Shown: positions 12,058 to 23,960, counted from the first letter of the stretch. The stretch: DNA of 64,000 nt from Chrysomallon squamiferum (GCA_012295275.1 CM022678.1:12007329-12071328); one strand, 5' to 3'. The notes: generated by a model not told the origin, from the letters alone. Made by a program: numbers and translations.

Positions 12058-12620
12058 ACTGAACTGAACTGAACTGAACGTTACTTACACTGAGGCCGTA
12101 GAACTACGGCATTTGAGGAGACATTCACACAAAATGTAATATAAGTGTGGCAAGATGGTGGATTTACAATAATGTACATAATAATAAAATACATACAACA
12201 TATCAATAAATCAGCCTGCGTATTTGAAAAAAGGTTCATGATTGGATTACAGAAAATGGAACGTTTTTTTAAGAACACCAGGTTTTTTGAGAGTTAAATA
12301 ATTTACAAAATTTATAAATACTTGATTTAGATTGACCGAAAAACGGTTACTTTGATTCTTAAAAAAACAACAACAACAAAAAAAAACTTACATGTAAATA
12401 TAAAATGAAACTCATTTCCGATGTCATAGTTATTACACAATGGACATATTCTATTTTCCAATGATTTTTCCATATTCCCGTTTCAATAGGAAGATTATGA
12501 TTTGGAAGTTTAAACCGCAACACTGGGTAGCAGTATTTTCTCGCCTATAAGGTTGAAACATGTCTGGAATGTGAAATTGTCTTTTAATTGTCTATAATGT
12601 GAAGCTTTGTACCAACACAC
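12058..12620 (-). mobile_element. LINE 3'-end fragment, copy 2
   Basis: Homologous over its whole length to 5,082-5,640. On the minus strand the C-terminal motif is better kept here: RICPLCNNYDIGNEFHFIF followed by T-C, giving the full C-x2-C-x8-H-x4-C pattern. The 3' end on the minus strand is a run of about five TTCAG units (12,057-12,078), typical of LINEs with short microsatellite tails. Frameshifts elsewhere make it a dead copy. Confidence 0.65.
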
Positions 12621-13185
12621 TGACAGAGAGCAACACACTAATGTCCTGATCTGTCCAGTCACAGTAAGACCAACCCTTTCTCTTATTTCCTACTTGGGTG
12701 ACGACTGTAGTTTGTTGACATGAACTTTGGAACAACATGCGGCTCTAAGTTTGTAGATAAACAAACAAAATAAGAAAAGTTTATTCTTTTTCATTATTCT
12801 CAAATTTAAGCGATGTTTGGCCGCTTCAACAACCTTGTTAAGGACTCAGACTATACGCATGATATTTGACAGTTAAAACAGGTAGGCAGGGGTAATTTTC
12901 CCGGGGCAAATGACCGGGGAAATTGACTAGGGGGAAATATCCGGGGGAATGCTCGGACACCCTTCTAAACAGTGTTGATACCACAAGCTACTCAGTGGTA
13001 AATAATACTGATACATGCAGTCCCAAAGAAAAAGTAATTCCTTAGCTTCTACTTAAGTCTTATTTTGCCGTAAACCCCCCAAAAAACAACAACAACAAAA
13101 CAAACCTAACCTGAAAGCTGTTATTTAAAACAGATCAGTTGAAATAAACATTGCCAGAATCAAATCTTGCACCAGTGTTGAGCTT
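12621..13185. other. Unique spacer, no gene seen
   Basis: No frame, splice-site pair or repeat that I could support. A short G-rich patch (12,895-12,960) with repeated GGGG words lies within it. Confidence 0.5.
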
Positions 13186-13189
13186 TGTA

Positions 13190-13500
13190 TATATGTGTAT
13201 GTGTGGTTGTATTATGTATGTATGTATTGGTGTATGTCTGTATGTATGGGTATCTTTTGTGCGTTTTTATTATGTGCGTATTTCTGTATTATGTGTGTAT
13301 GTATTTGTGTATGTCTGTATGTATGTGTGTTTGTATTAAGTGTGTATGTATTTGTGTATGTCTGTATGTATGTGTGTTTGTATTAAGTGTGTATGTATTT
13401 GTGTATGTCTGTATGTATGGGTATCTTTTGTATGTTTGTATTATGTGCGTATTTGTGTATTATGTGTCTATGTGTTTGTATATGTCTACATGCATGCGTC
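13190..13500. repeat. 47-bp minisatellite with a higher-order unit
   Basis: Units begin GTGTATGTATTTGTGTATGT and recur every 47 bp around 13,291, 13,338 and 13,385. A longer unit with GTATGGGTATCTTTTGT appears at about 13,243 and 13,416, 173 bp apart. Several overlapping Cys/Val/Tyr-rich frames result and are not genes. The minisatellite directly abuts the left arm of the inverted repeat. Confidence 0.8.
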
Positions 13501-13516
13501 CGTTCTTCTTTGTGTG

Positions 13517-14793
13517 GTATTTTTATGCATGTATTTTGTTATATGCTTACACAACTCAGTTTTTTCTATGTTCAGTATTTCAGAAACTGACTGCTTCTTG
13601 CTGAAAGTGGAAATCCTTCTTCAGCATTTTGATCTGCTATTGGTGATGTGATGTGATGGTATGTAGCATAAGTTTTATTTCTCTGTAACATTTGTAAGGA
13701 ATTTATTGTATTTATGCAATAATTAAGTAGCTTAAAATTGTCAAGGATTTGGGAAAATAATGAAAAATGAAAAGATAAAATCATGCAAAACCTTTATTAT
13801 TAGACAGGGTCCTTCATTAAATGGATTATTTATTTATTTATGATTTCAGTTTATTGTTTTTCTTCTTACTGTCATCATTATTATTATTAATATAATTTAT
13901 TTATCTGTTTTAATCATCATTATTGTTATTTTTATTTTATTATTGTTATTATTATAAACATTTGTTCTATGGCTTCTGTGATGACGGCTAAATGTGATTG
14001 TCTTTTAAATTTCAGTATTTCACATATTTTTGTTATTTCACACAGTTCTCTGGTGTGAGACACTACAAGTCTACCAGACTGTGAAGATCTCTGGTGAAAC
14101 ATTGGCTGACTACAATCTGAACAAACTGGAGGAAGGATCCCAGCTCTGTTATAAAATCTTCATTTACATCAGGTACTGCCCTTTTTGTTACAACTTGTTG
14201 TATTTGATTTAGATTCTTGAGAAAAACAGTTTTAATGTTATTCTACTGACAAAGATTACAGTCAGTAACAGTAAAATGATAGCAGCAATTCATCTGGCGA
14301 CACAACATTTATGAATGTTGTATTTTGGAAATACAGATTTTTAAAATTGGTTTAAAATATAATATTATAAATGGCTATTTATTTTTATTTATTTATTTTT
14401 TATTCTTATTATCTCATTTAAAAGTGCATACATGTCCAAGAAAAGAATGTTTTTAATTGTGTTTGTGACAGTAACTTCCTTTTCAAAAGAAAATCGAATT
14501 TTCTAAATTATAATATATTGTGTTTTAGAGTCAACTGTTAATTGTGGGACAACTCTAAAATTTTAGTAAAAAAAAAATATATATATTTTGTGTTTGTTTA
14601 GGAATGAAAATGAGTCATTTTAGTTTTTAATTTTTGAGGAAGTAAACAATTTTATAATTAACCATTTGCACTCATCTTTAATGTAAATATAACATAGGGT
14701 AAAAAGTTGCAGAATTTAACACACTTATTTAAGTTTGAAACTGCTTTACAGAATAATAAAATAATGTGTTAATCATGGTGAAAGGGAAACAAC
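13517..14793 (+). repeat. Left arm (L+M) of the inverted repeat
   Basis: It begins at TATTTTTATGCATGTATTTT. L pairs with 22,418-21,691 and M with the two M' copies. The two L arms differ by small changes, including a local duplication of TTTCCACTTTCAGCA in the right arm near 22,309-22,340. Confidence 0.85.
14046..14172 (+). pseudogene. Exon-like segment in the left arm (plus orientation)
   Basis: A 127-nt open segment between an acceptor (TTATTTCACACAG, ending 14,045) and a donor (CATCAG|GTACTG). It enters with two bases and leaves with two bases of a split codon. It encodes about 41 residues including QVYQTVKISGETLADYNLNK. The same exon, with the same length and splice signals, is present in reverse at 21,752-21,878. 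The family is not recognised. The orientation fitting other candidates is the minus-strand copy, so this one may be a non-functional inverted duplicate. Confidence 0.4.
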
Positions 14794-16106
14794 GCTCACA
14801 CAGAAAAAATAAAGAAAGTTAACAAAGAAACAAAACATAAAACAAAAACTAAACAACAAACTAACTAAATTTGTATTCCATTTTGTTCTCAAAACATTTC
14901 CACACGTTTAGAAAAGAGAAAAAGGTCCTTTATTTTACACACTGACAGTTCTTTTTATCTGCACATCTTTTGATTATTTATAATAATAATTTTTTTTAAA
15001 ACTAATAAGAAATTAAATACTACAATAGTATGTTAATTTTTAAAAAACATCAGATGTGACTAGCCAGCATGATATGAGTCAGATATCACATTGTGTAGTT
15101 TCAGTAATGAAATTAAGATAAAGGGCAGTAAACTGTAGATTGTATGACAACCTTCCTCTCATTCCTCAATACCAGCACATCATGTAAAGAAGTCAAAAGA
15201 GTGCACACATTTTCCAAACTAACTTTCAGCTACAAGCCTAGATTTTTGTGAAAGCTTGGAATTCTGCCCAATGAGATAATATTTTAAATGATTATAATGC
15301 TGAAAATGTTGAAGCATTAATACAAGATTATTCTATATATACGGAAATGTTTTAATGTGTGATAAACAAAAATACAGAAAAATACAGCTGAAGACTTTAA
15401 ATAGTGGTGATGTCTTTTCTTCTCAACCAACATCTCATTTTATGTTTTTAATGTTGTTTAATGAGTATTAAATTACTTCTGTTTAATCAGGTATTTCTAG
15501 TTTAATGCATTCAGTCAAAAATTTATATTTTGTGAATTTGTTTTTAAAATAAACTGTTGAACAAAAACAGAACAGATACTTTCTTCAAACATTTTTTACT
15601 GATCATATTTATATGGTATAGTTGTTGGTATGGAAAAAGTTTAAATGATAATCATTATTATTTAATTGTGTTTTACAAGAATCTCATTATGGAAAGTTAG
15701 AATGTTCAGTCACTAATATCTTGGGAACAATATTTTAGGTTTTTATATAATTTTCACTGCTAAGACAAAGCTTATCTAGAGAAGTTAAAAACATAAAATG
15801 TAAACTTCATGTCAAGCAATCCATTTTGTGCTGGATGGTCACAAATAAATTTTTGTTTTCTACAGCAGAATCTGAAAACAGGTTGCAGATAACAGAATCC
15901 AGCAGATTCTTAGTATTTCACACACACATGGTTCATGCAGTCTGGTGATACATGAAATAATCACTGTTTTCTACTAAAGTTAGTCTACATTTGTTTAGTT
16001 TTTTATATTATCACTTGGAAGTACATTTTTGCCTCCATTTGTATTCAGTGACCACATTTTGCAGTAGGCTTTTGGAACTTTATTTATTTCTCTTAAATAA
16101 AATGTA

Positions 16107-16312
16107 TTAATAATTCACTGGGAAGGAAAGTGTTTTATTGCTGTTCTCAAATGTCTCAATAAAAATAATGCTTCCAATTTTTCCAATTACATCAATTTTA
16201 GACATTTCCTTTTCACACTGTTCAGTTAATTGATAGAGGTTTGTGGTTGTGACCAAGTACTGCATTTGAAAACTGGTTACCACTAGCTGGTCACATTGAA
16301 GATCATGAATAG
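16107..16312 (-). CDS. Unrecognised exon-like open frame in unit A
   Basis: A 206-nt open frame on the minus strand after a TATGTAG acceptor. It encodes about 67 residues, with VTTTNLYQLTEQCEKEMSKI in the middle, and ends at an in-frame TAA. A weaker donor (GAT|GTAATT) lies inside. The frame is open, with the same length, in units B (18,328-18,533) and C (20,542-20,747). That supports selection in the ancestor or very recent copying. There is no ATG near its start, so it would be an internal or terminal exon. Family unknown; a beta-strand-rich fold is only a guess. Confidence 0.35.
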
Positions 16313-16471
16313 CTACATAAATTCATTGTTTTACTGTTGATTAGAGACTGACAATAAACCACATTTTTTTTGGGGGGGGGTTTATAAATAAAATGAATTC
16401 CGATGGATATGATAAATAACAGTACATAATTACCTCTACAGTAAAGATTACAATTTACAAACCTAAGCAAC

Positions 16472-16573
16472 CTAGGATCTGAGACTTGAAGTTCCACCGA
16501 CTTGAAAATAGTAGACTTGATGTGGTAGACAACAAGTAATTGTACACTTTGATTCAGGTAGTAGAAATATCAT
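16472..16573 (-). CDS. Short exon candidate in unit A
   Basis: A 33-residue frame on the minus strand including ESKCTITCCLPHQVYYFQVG, ending TAG where a potential donor (CCTAG|GTTGCT) also lies. Units A and B keep this frame. In unit C one base is missing (near 20,940), which shifts the reading to a different C-terminal part. Family not recognised. Confidence 0.25.
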   Translation of the reverse strand: MIFLLPESKCTITCCLPHQVYYFQVGGTSSLRS

Positions 16574-17777
16574 CCTGAATGAAACAATTCAGTGAAAGTC
16601 TGTCTCGTGTATCATTGATGTAACTGTGGCAGTCAGATTTCTACATATTTCTTAATAAGTGATTTAAAAAAAGACTATTTCAATGAACAATAGTATAATA
16701 TGATGCTACTTTATATTTTCAATTAAGTTGATGCATAATATAGATAAGAAAGTTTTGAAGCAGTAAATTAATATTAGCCTAACAGCAAAAAGTCAACAGG
16801 CCTTAATCTGAATCCTTCATACAAAAGAATTATTGGGTCAAGAAACTTGTTTTTGCTGGCATTATCCATGTTTATAGATGTTAAATAAATAAATTAACTT
16901 GCTCTGTCTGTATGTATGTATGTTAGTGCATGCCTCTGGTTGAAGTATTTATGTGAAACAACCGGACATCATTGATTTTAATGTTATATTTATTTTGTTG
17001 CTGTTTCAGTGTTTTATTAAAAGATATTTTAAATAATTTTAAATGTTTAGACAAATAATTTTAAATTTCTTTCTTTCTGTATAAATTATTTTCCTTTCAC
17101 CATCTTCTTACAATAGTTACAGGTATTCTTGACATGTAACTATTCAAGAATTTAAAACAATACAATTTCTTCATGTTATTATTATTTTACTTTATTGTAA
17201 TAAAAATTATTATTCTGATTAATATTAATATTAGTTTCCCTTTCACCATGATTAACACATTATTTTATTATTCTGTAAAGCAGTTTCAAACTTAAATAAG
17301 TGTGTTAAATTCTGCAACTTTTTACCCTATGTTATATTTACATTAAAGATGAGTGCAAATGGTTAATTATAAAATTGTTTACTTCCTCAAAAATTAAAAA
17401 CTAAAATGACTCATTTTCATTCCTAAACAAACACAAAATATATATATTTGTTTTTTACTAAAATTTTAGAGTTGTCCCACAATTAACAGTTGACTCTAAA
17501 ACACAATATATTATAATTTAGAAAATTCAATTTTCTTTTGAAAAGGAAGTTACTGTCACAAACACAATTAAAAACATTCTTTTTCTTGGACATGTATGCA
17601 CTTTTAAATGAGATAATAAGAATAAAAAATAAATAAATAAAAATAAATAGCCATTTATAATGTTATATTTTAAACCAATTTTAAAAATCTGTATTTCCAA
17701 AATACAACATTCATAAATGTTGTGTCGCCAGATGAATTGCTGCTCATTTTACTGTTAGTAGAATAACATTAAAACTA

Positions 17778-19992
17778 TTGAACAAAAACAGAATAGATAC
17801 TTTCTTCAAACATTTTTTACTGATCATATTTATATGGTATAGTTGTTGGTATGGAAAAAGTTTAAATGATAATCATTATTATTTAATTGTGTTTTACAAG
17901 AATCTCATTATGGAAAGTTAGAATGTTCAGTCACTAATATCTTGGGAACAATATTTTAGGTTTTTATATAATTTTCACTGCTAAGACAAAGCTTATCTAG
18001 AGAAGTTAAAAACATAAAATGTAAACTTCATGTCAAGCAATCCATTTTGTGCTGGATGGTCACAAATAAATTTTTGTTTTCTACAGCAGAATCTGAAAAC
18101 AGGTTGCAGATAACAGAATCCAGCAGATTCTTAGTATTTCACACACACATGGTTCATGCAGTCTGGTGATACATGAAATAATCACTGTTTTTTCTACTAA
18201 AGTTAGTCTACATTTGTTTAGTTTTTATATTATCACTTGGAAGTACATTTTGCCTCCATTTGTATTCAGTGACCACATTTTGCAGTAGGCTTTTGGAACT
18301 TTATTTATTTCTCTTAAATAAAATGTATTAATAATTCACTGGGAAGGAAAGTGTTTTATTGCTGTTCTCAAATGTCTCAATAAAAATAATGCTTCCAATT
18401 TTTCCAATTACATCAATTTTAGACATTTCCTTTTCACACTGTTCAGTTAATTGATAGAGGTTTGTGGTTGTGACCAAGTACTGCATTTGAAAACTGGTTA
18501 CCACTAGCTGGTCACATTGAAGATCATGAATAGCTACATAAATTCATTGTTTTACTGTTGATTAGAGATTGACAATAAACCACATTTTTGGGGGTTTATA
18601 AATAAAATGAATTCCGATGGATATGATAAATAACAGTACATAATTACCTCTACAGTAAAGATTACAATTTACAAACCTAAGCAACCTAGGATCTGAGACT
18701 TGAAGTTCCACCGACTTGAAAATAGTAGACTTGATGTGGTAGACAACAAGTAATTGTACACTTTGATTCAGGTAGTAGAAATATCATCCTGAATGAAACA
18801 ATTCAGTGAAAGTCTGTCTCGTGTATCATTGATGTAACTGTGGCAGTCAGATTTCTACATATTTCTTAATAAGTGATTTTTAAAAAAAGACTATTTCAAT
18901 GAACAATAGTATAATATGATGCTACTTTATATTTTCAATTAAGTTGATGCATAATATAGATAAGAAAGTTTTGAAGCAGTAAATTAATATTAGCCTAACA
19001 GCAAAAAGTCAACAGGCCTTAATCTGAATCCTTCATACAAAAGAATTATTGGGTCAAGAAACTTGTTTTTGCTGGCATTATCCATGTTTATAGATGTTAA
19101 ATAAATAAATTAACTTGCTCTGTCTGTATGTATGTATGTTAGTGCATGCCTCTGGTTGAAGTATTTATGTGAAACAACCGGACATCATTGATTTTAATGT
19201 TATATTTATTTTGTTGCTGTTTCAGTGTTTTATTAAAAGATATTTTAAATAATTTTAAATGTTTAGACAAATAATTTTAAATTTCTTTCTTTCTGTATAA
19301 ATTATTTTCCTTTCACCATCTTCTTACAATAGTTACAGGTATTCTTGACATGTAACTATTCAAGAATTTAAAACAATACAATTTCTTCATGTTATTATTA
19401 TTTTACTTTATTGTAATAAAAATTATTATTCTGATTAATATTAATATTAGTTTCCCTTTCACCATGATTAACACATTATTTTATTATTCTGTAAAGCAGT
19501 TTCAAACTTAAATAAGTGTGTTAAATTCTGCAACTTTTTACCCTATGTTATATTTACATTAAAGATGAGTGCAAATGGTTAATTATAAAATTGTTTACTT
19601 CCTCAAAAATTAAAAACTAAAATGACTCATTTTCATTCCTAAACAAACACAAAATATATATATTTGTTTTTTTACTAAAATTTTAGAGTTGTCCCACAAT
19701 TAACAGTTGACTCTAAAACACAATATATTATAATTTAGAAAATTCAATTTTCTTTTGAAAAGGAAGTTACTGTCACAAACACAATTAAAAACATTCTTTT
19801 CTTGGACATGTATGCACTTTTAAATGAGATAATAAGAATAAAAAATAAATAAATAAAAATAAATAGCCATTTATAATGTTATATTTTAAACCAATTTTAA
19901 AAATCTGTATTTCCAAAATACAACATTCATAAATGTTGTGTCATAGATGAATTGCTGCTCATTTTACTGTTAGTAGAATAACATTAAAACTA
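17778..19992. repeat. Tandem unit B (U+M'), 2,215 bp
   Basis: Second direct unit, almost identical to unit A. It keeps the 206-nt open frame at 18,328-18,533. Near the end GTCGCCAGATG of unit A is replaced by GTCATAGATG. Confidence 0.85.
18328..18533 (-). CDS. Exon-like open frame in unit B
   Basis: Same frame, acceptor and length as 16,107-16,312. See that entry for the translation features and doubts. Confidence 0.35.
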
Positions 19993-21690
19993 TTGAACAA
20001 AAACAGAATAGATACTTTCTTCAAACATTTTTTACTGATCATATTTATATGGTATAGTTGTTGGTATGGAAAAAGTTTAAATGATAATCATTATTATTTA
20101 ATTGTGTTTTACAAGAATCTCATTATGGAAAGTTAGAATGTTCAGTCACTAATATCTTGGGAACAATATTTTAGGTTTTTATATAATTTTCACTGCTAAG
20201 ACAAAGCTTATCTAGAGAAGTTAAAACATAAAATGTAAACTTCATGTCAAGCAATCCATTTTGTGCTGGATGGTCACAAATAAATTTTTGTTTTCTACAG
20301 CAGAATCTGAAAACAGGTTGCAGATAACAGAATCCAGCAGATTCTTAGTATTTCACACACACATGGTTCATGCAGTCTGGTGATACATGAAATAATCACT
20401 GTTTTCTACTAAAGTTAGTCTACATTTGTTTAGTTTTTTATATTATCACTTGGAAGTACATTTTTGCCTCCATTTGTATTCAGTGACCACATTTTGCAGT
20501 AGGCTTTTGGAACTTTATTTATTTCTCTTAAATAAAATGTATTAATAATTCACTGGGAAGGAAAGTGTTTTATTGCTGTTCTCAAATGTCTCAATAAAAA
20601 TAATGCTTCCAATTTTTCCAATTACATCAATTTTAGACATTTCCTTTTCACACTGTTCAGTTAATTGATAGAGGTTTGTGGTTGTGACCAAGTACTGCAT
20701 TTGAAAACTGGTTACCACTAGCTGGTCACATTGAAGATCATGAATAGCTACATAAATTCATTGTTTTACTGTTGATTAGAGATTGACAATAAACCACATT
20801 TTTTTGGGGGGGGGTTTATAAATAAAATGAATTCCGATGGATATGATAAATAACAGTACATAATTACCTCTACAGTAAAGATTACAATTTACAAACCTAA
20901 GCAACCTAGGATCTGAGACTTGAAGTTCCACTGACTTGAAATAGTAGACTTGATGTGGTAGACAACAAGTAATTGTACACTTTGATTCAGGTAGTAGAAA
21001 TATCATCCTGAATGAAACAATTCCAGTGAAAGTCTGTCTCGTGTATCATTGATGTAACTGTGGCAGTCAGATTTCTACATATTTCTTAATAAGTGATTTA
21101 AAAAAAGACTATTTCAATGAACAATAGTATAATATGATGCTACTTTATATTTTCAATTAAGTTGATGCATAATATAGATAAGAAAGTTTTGAAGCAGTAA
21201 ATTAATATTAGCCTAACAGCAAAAAGTCAACAGGCCTTAATCTGAATCCTTCATACAAAAGAATTATTGGGTCAAGAAACTTGTTTTTGCTGGCATTATC
21301 CATGTTTATAGATGTTAAATAAATAAATTAACTTGCTCTGTCTGTATGTATGTATATTTAATGTGTGTATGTTAGTGCATGCCTCTGGTTGAAGTATCTA
21401 TGTGAAACAACCGGACATCATTGATTTTAATGTTATATTTATTTTGTTGCTGTTTCAGTGTTTTATTAAAAGATATTTTAAATAATTTTAAATGTTTAGA
21501 CAAATAATTTTAAATTTCTTTCTTTCTGTATAAATTATTTTCCTTTCACCATCTTCTTACAATAGTTACAGGTATTCTTGACATGTAACTATTCAAGAAT
21601 TTAAAACAATACAATTTCTTCATGTTATTATTATTTTACTTTATTGTAATAAAAATTATTATTCTGATTAATATTAGTATTAATATTAGT
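19993..21690. repeat. Tandem unit C (U only, M' lost)
   Basis: Third direct unit. It stops at TTAATATTAG and joins TAAAACTA, the start of L'. M' (about 540 bp) is therefore absent. A small duplication (TATTTAATGTGTGTATG near 21,354) and one single-base deletion set it apart from units A and B. Confidence 0.85.
20542..20747 (-). CDS. Exon-like open frame in unit C
   Basis: Third copy of the 206-nt open frame, again uninterrupted. As the unit nearest to the minus-strand exon at 21,752-21,878, it is the copy best placed to be spliced to it. Confidence 0.35.
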
Positions 21691-22418
21691 AAAACTATTT
21701 TTTTCAAGAATCTAAATCAAATACAACAAGTTGTAACAAAAAGGGCAGTACCTGATGTAAATGAAGATTTTATAACAGAGCTGGGATCCTTCCTCCAGTT
21801 TGTTCAGATTGTAGTCAGCCAATGTTTCACCAGAGATCTTCACAGTCTGGTAGACTTGTAGTGTCTCACACCAGAGAACTGTGTGAAATAACAAAAATAT
21901 GTGAAATACTGAAATTTAAAAGACAATCACATTTAGCCGTCATCACAGAAGCCATAGAACAAATGTTTATAATAATAACAATAATAAAATAAAAATAACA
22001 ATAATGATGATTAAAACAGATAAATAAATTATATTAATAATAATAATGATGACAGTAAGAAGAAAAACAATAAACTGAAATCATAAATAAATAAATAATC
22101 CATTTAATGAAGGACCCTGTCTAATAATAAAGGTTTTGCATGATTTTATCTTTTCATTTTTCATTATTTTCCCAAATCCTTGACAATTTTAAGCTACTTA
22201 ATTATTGCATAAATACAATAAATTCCTTACAAATGTTACAGAGAAATAAAACTTATGCTACATACCATCACATCACATCACCAATAGCAGATCAAAATGC
22301 TGAAGAAGGATTTCCACTTTCAGCAAGATTTCCACTTTCAGCAGTCAGTTTCTGAAATACTGAACATAGAAAAAACTGAGTTGTGTAAGCATATAACAAA
22401 ATACATGCATAAAAATAC
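21691..22418 (-). repeat. Right arm (L') of the inverted repeat
   Basis: Reverse complement of 13,517-14,234, ending at the mirror of TATTTTTATGCATG. Outside it the two flanks share nothing. Confidence 0.85.
21752..21878 (-). CDS. Exon-like segment in the right arm (minus strand)
   Basis: A 127-nt minus-strand exon candidate with acceptor CACACAG and donor CAG|GTACTG, identical in structure to the inverted copy at 14,046-14,172. It has the same orientation as the candidates at 20.5 kb and 24.5-26.0 kb. Its entry phase does not match the exit phase of the 24,531-24,636 exon, so at least one exon is missing if they belong together. Confidence 0.4.
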
Positions 22419-23270
22419 AGTAAATGGTTACAGTTAAAAACTTTTATCTAATTATATATTTCTCTACATTAAATATTTAAATAAACCTTTTTAACAATAA
22501 AAAAAATGTCCTGACTATAAGACAATTATCTCTCTATTATTTGAAATTTTAGAGATCATACATTACTTTACTTTTCATATTAAAGAAACACAGACAAGGA
22601 AATTGTAATGCTGTGTAAATGAATAAATATTCATATTATTTAATATATCAATACATTTTCTTTGTGGAAATTTCTTACACATCCCCAGTTGGAAATCAAG
22701 TTCAGATTATTTGCATATAATGGATGCATCATGAATATACATAACTATAATGTAAAATAAATCAGTTTTTAAAAAACTATTTTAATTATCAAGTTATGAA
22801 CTAAACGAAGTTATCTAAAAAACTGAATATAACAATATCTAAAAATATCTAGTAAAAAAATACCTTTCTGACAAGTCTAGTAAAAATACCTCATCAAGCA
22901 GCTTGAGGACTTTGTAAGCTACTTAAACACTGCAAACTCTGATCAGACTGTGTGAATGTACACTCTGATCTGCATCTACAATGATAAGCCCTGTTTCTGC
23001 AGTCAGAACCACACATAACAATAACAACCCATTCTTCCAGTTAAAGGACACAACTGATTCATACTGATTCACAAGTGAGTCTTCTGATTCCTCACTGATC
23101 AGAGAGTCAAGTGGAAAGCTTTCCCTGCAGCACAATGTATTCATTCTTCCTAAGACCAATCACTTGATCAAGATGAATCTAACATGGTCAGTTTGTTTCG
23201 ACATCCACAGACAGTGATGTGAAACACCATTAGTAAACATGGGATTTGTTCATTTACACACACAACAATG
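22419..23270. other. Spacer with an unassigned minus-strand frame
   Basis: 22,419-22,920 is AT-rich with nothing seen. A 78-residue minus-strand frame at 22,923-23,159 contains PLDSLISEESEDSLVNQYES and a hydrophobic run NGLLLLCVVLT. It has an ordinary protein-like composition but no recognised family and no clear splice pair. It is kept only as a possible exon. Confidence 0.2.
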
Positions 23271-23319
23271 TCAGACTCAGTCTGCTAATACAAAGACTCC
23301 TGGAAGAAGTTTATTCAAT

Positions 23320-23490
23320 AAAATACTATTAAAAATATGTTTTGTTGTTGTGTTTGTATGTCCAAGTCTGTGCTCATTAAGATTTTTAGGACATTGTATA
23401 AATACTTTAGTACAATCTATTACCACTACTGTCTTCTGATCAAAGTGTTTTCTGAATTCTAGAGGAACAGTTTTTTTTAGGATTAATGTA
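23320..23490 (-). mobile_element. Decayed DDE transposase fragment (HARBI1/DDE_4-like)
   Basis: A minus-strand frame reads PLEFRKHF, then KTVVVIDCTKVFIQCPKNL. This matches the block around the first catalytic aspartate of DDE_Tnp_4-type transposases (pattern h-h-I-D-C-T-E-h-F-I-x-x-P-x-x-L), with Lys where Glu is usual. Only about 60 residues remain; the frame then degenerates. No terminal inverted repeats were recognised around it. Confidence 0.5.
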
Positions 23491-23599
23491 AAATGGTATA
23501 TGTCCTTTACCCTCACCTTCACCTTGACCGTGACCTACATGACCTAGTTAAATTGGTGTTAGTGGAGTATCAGACACTGAAATGAACTTACTGGTTCAT

Positions 23600-23960
23600 C
23601 TGGTGTTGAGACTCAGAGAAACAGTGGCTTCCAGTTATCTCCCCTTGACTGGAAATACATCAGCTGTGGTGGGTGATGTTCGAGGAGGTTTCCTAGGCTT
23701 TGTTGGAGATGTTGTCCTCTTTCTGGGAGTCTCGTCTCTTTCCTCTGCTTTTCAATAATTTAAGTGTTTTTCTTTGGCTGGTTTTAGCAGGGCTGACATT
23801 AAAGGTTAAAGTTTTTCTCCATCACTGACATTCGACTGTTGAGATTGGTCACCTGGTGTAACACTCTTCAACTTCATGGCTGTCAGAATCGTTGTAGTTC
23901 ATCATGGTCGGCGGCAGTGTCTGTGTGGCTCAAGGTCACCAAAACTGAGCTGATCATCAG
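23600..23960 (-). other. Possible basic C-terminal coding remnant, minus strand
   Basis: Two minus-strand frames look protein-like. One reads RKRTTSPTKPRKPPRTSPTT and ends at TAA (about 23,640). The other reads TSQRKTLKLLKSRGKRRDSQ and ends at TAG. Both are basic and disordered. Upstream stops force a splice junction for either, and none is convincing. 23,961-24,530 holds short tetranucleotide runs and no clear gene. Confidence 0.2.

Larger units (their letters stand above)
15557..17777. repeat. Tandem unit A (U+M'), 2,221 bp
   Basis: First direct unit, starting TTGAACAAAAACAGAACAGA. U runs to about 17,234, and M' (the reverse complement of 14,235-14,793) fills the remainder. Confidence 0.85.
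13517..22418. other. Composite large inverted repeat with internal tandem triplication
   Basis: The left arm is L (13,517-14,234) plus M (14,235-14,793). Its reverse complement appears inside as M' (17,235-17,777, again about 19,450-19,992) and as L' (21,691-22,418). After a unique spacer (14,794-15,556), a block U+M' is present as direct units starting 15,557, 17,778 and 19,993. The third unit lacks M' and passes straight into L'. The simplest history is an inverted duplication L-M-spacer-U-M'-L', then amplification of U-M' and loss of one M'. Units are nearly identical by eye, so the amplification is recent, or is an assembly product. Confidence 0.85.

Noticed and set aside
13151-13604. Several Cys/Val/Tyr-rich plus-strand frames
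   Set aside because: They come from the TGTATG minisatellite and shift with each unit.
13583-13638. Possible small exon in the left arm reading TDCFLLKVEILLQHFDLLL
   Set aside because: It stops soon after, and no donor gives a phase that fits the next exon-like segment.
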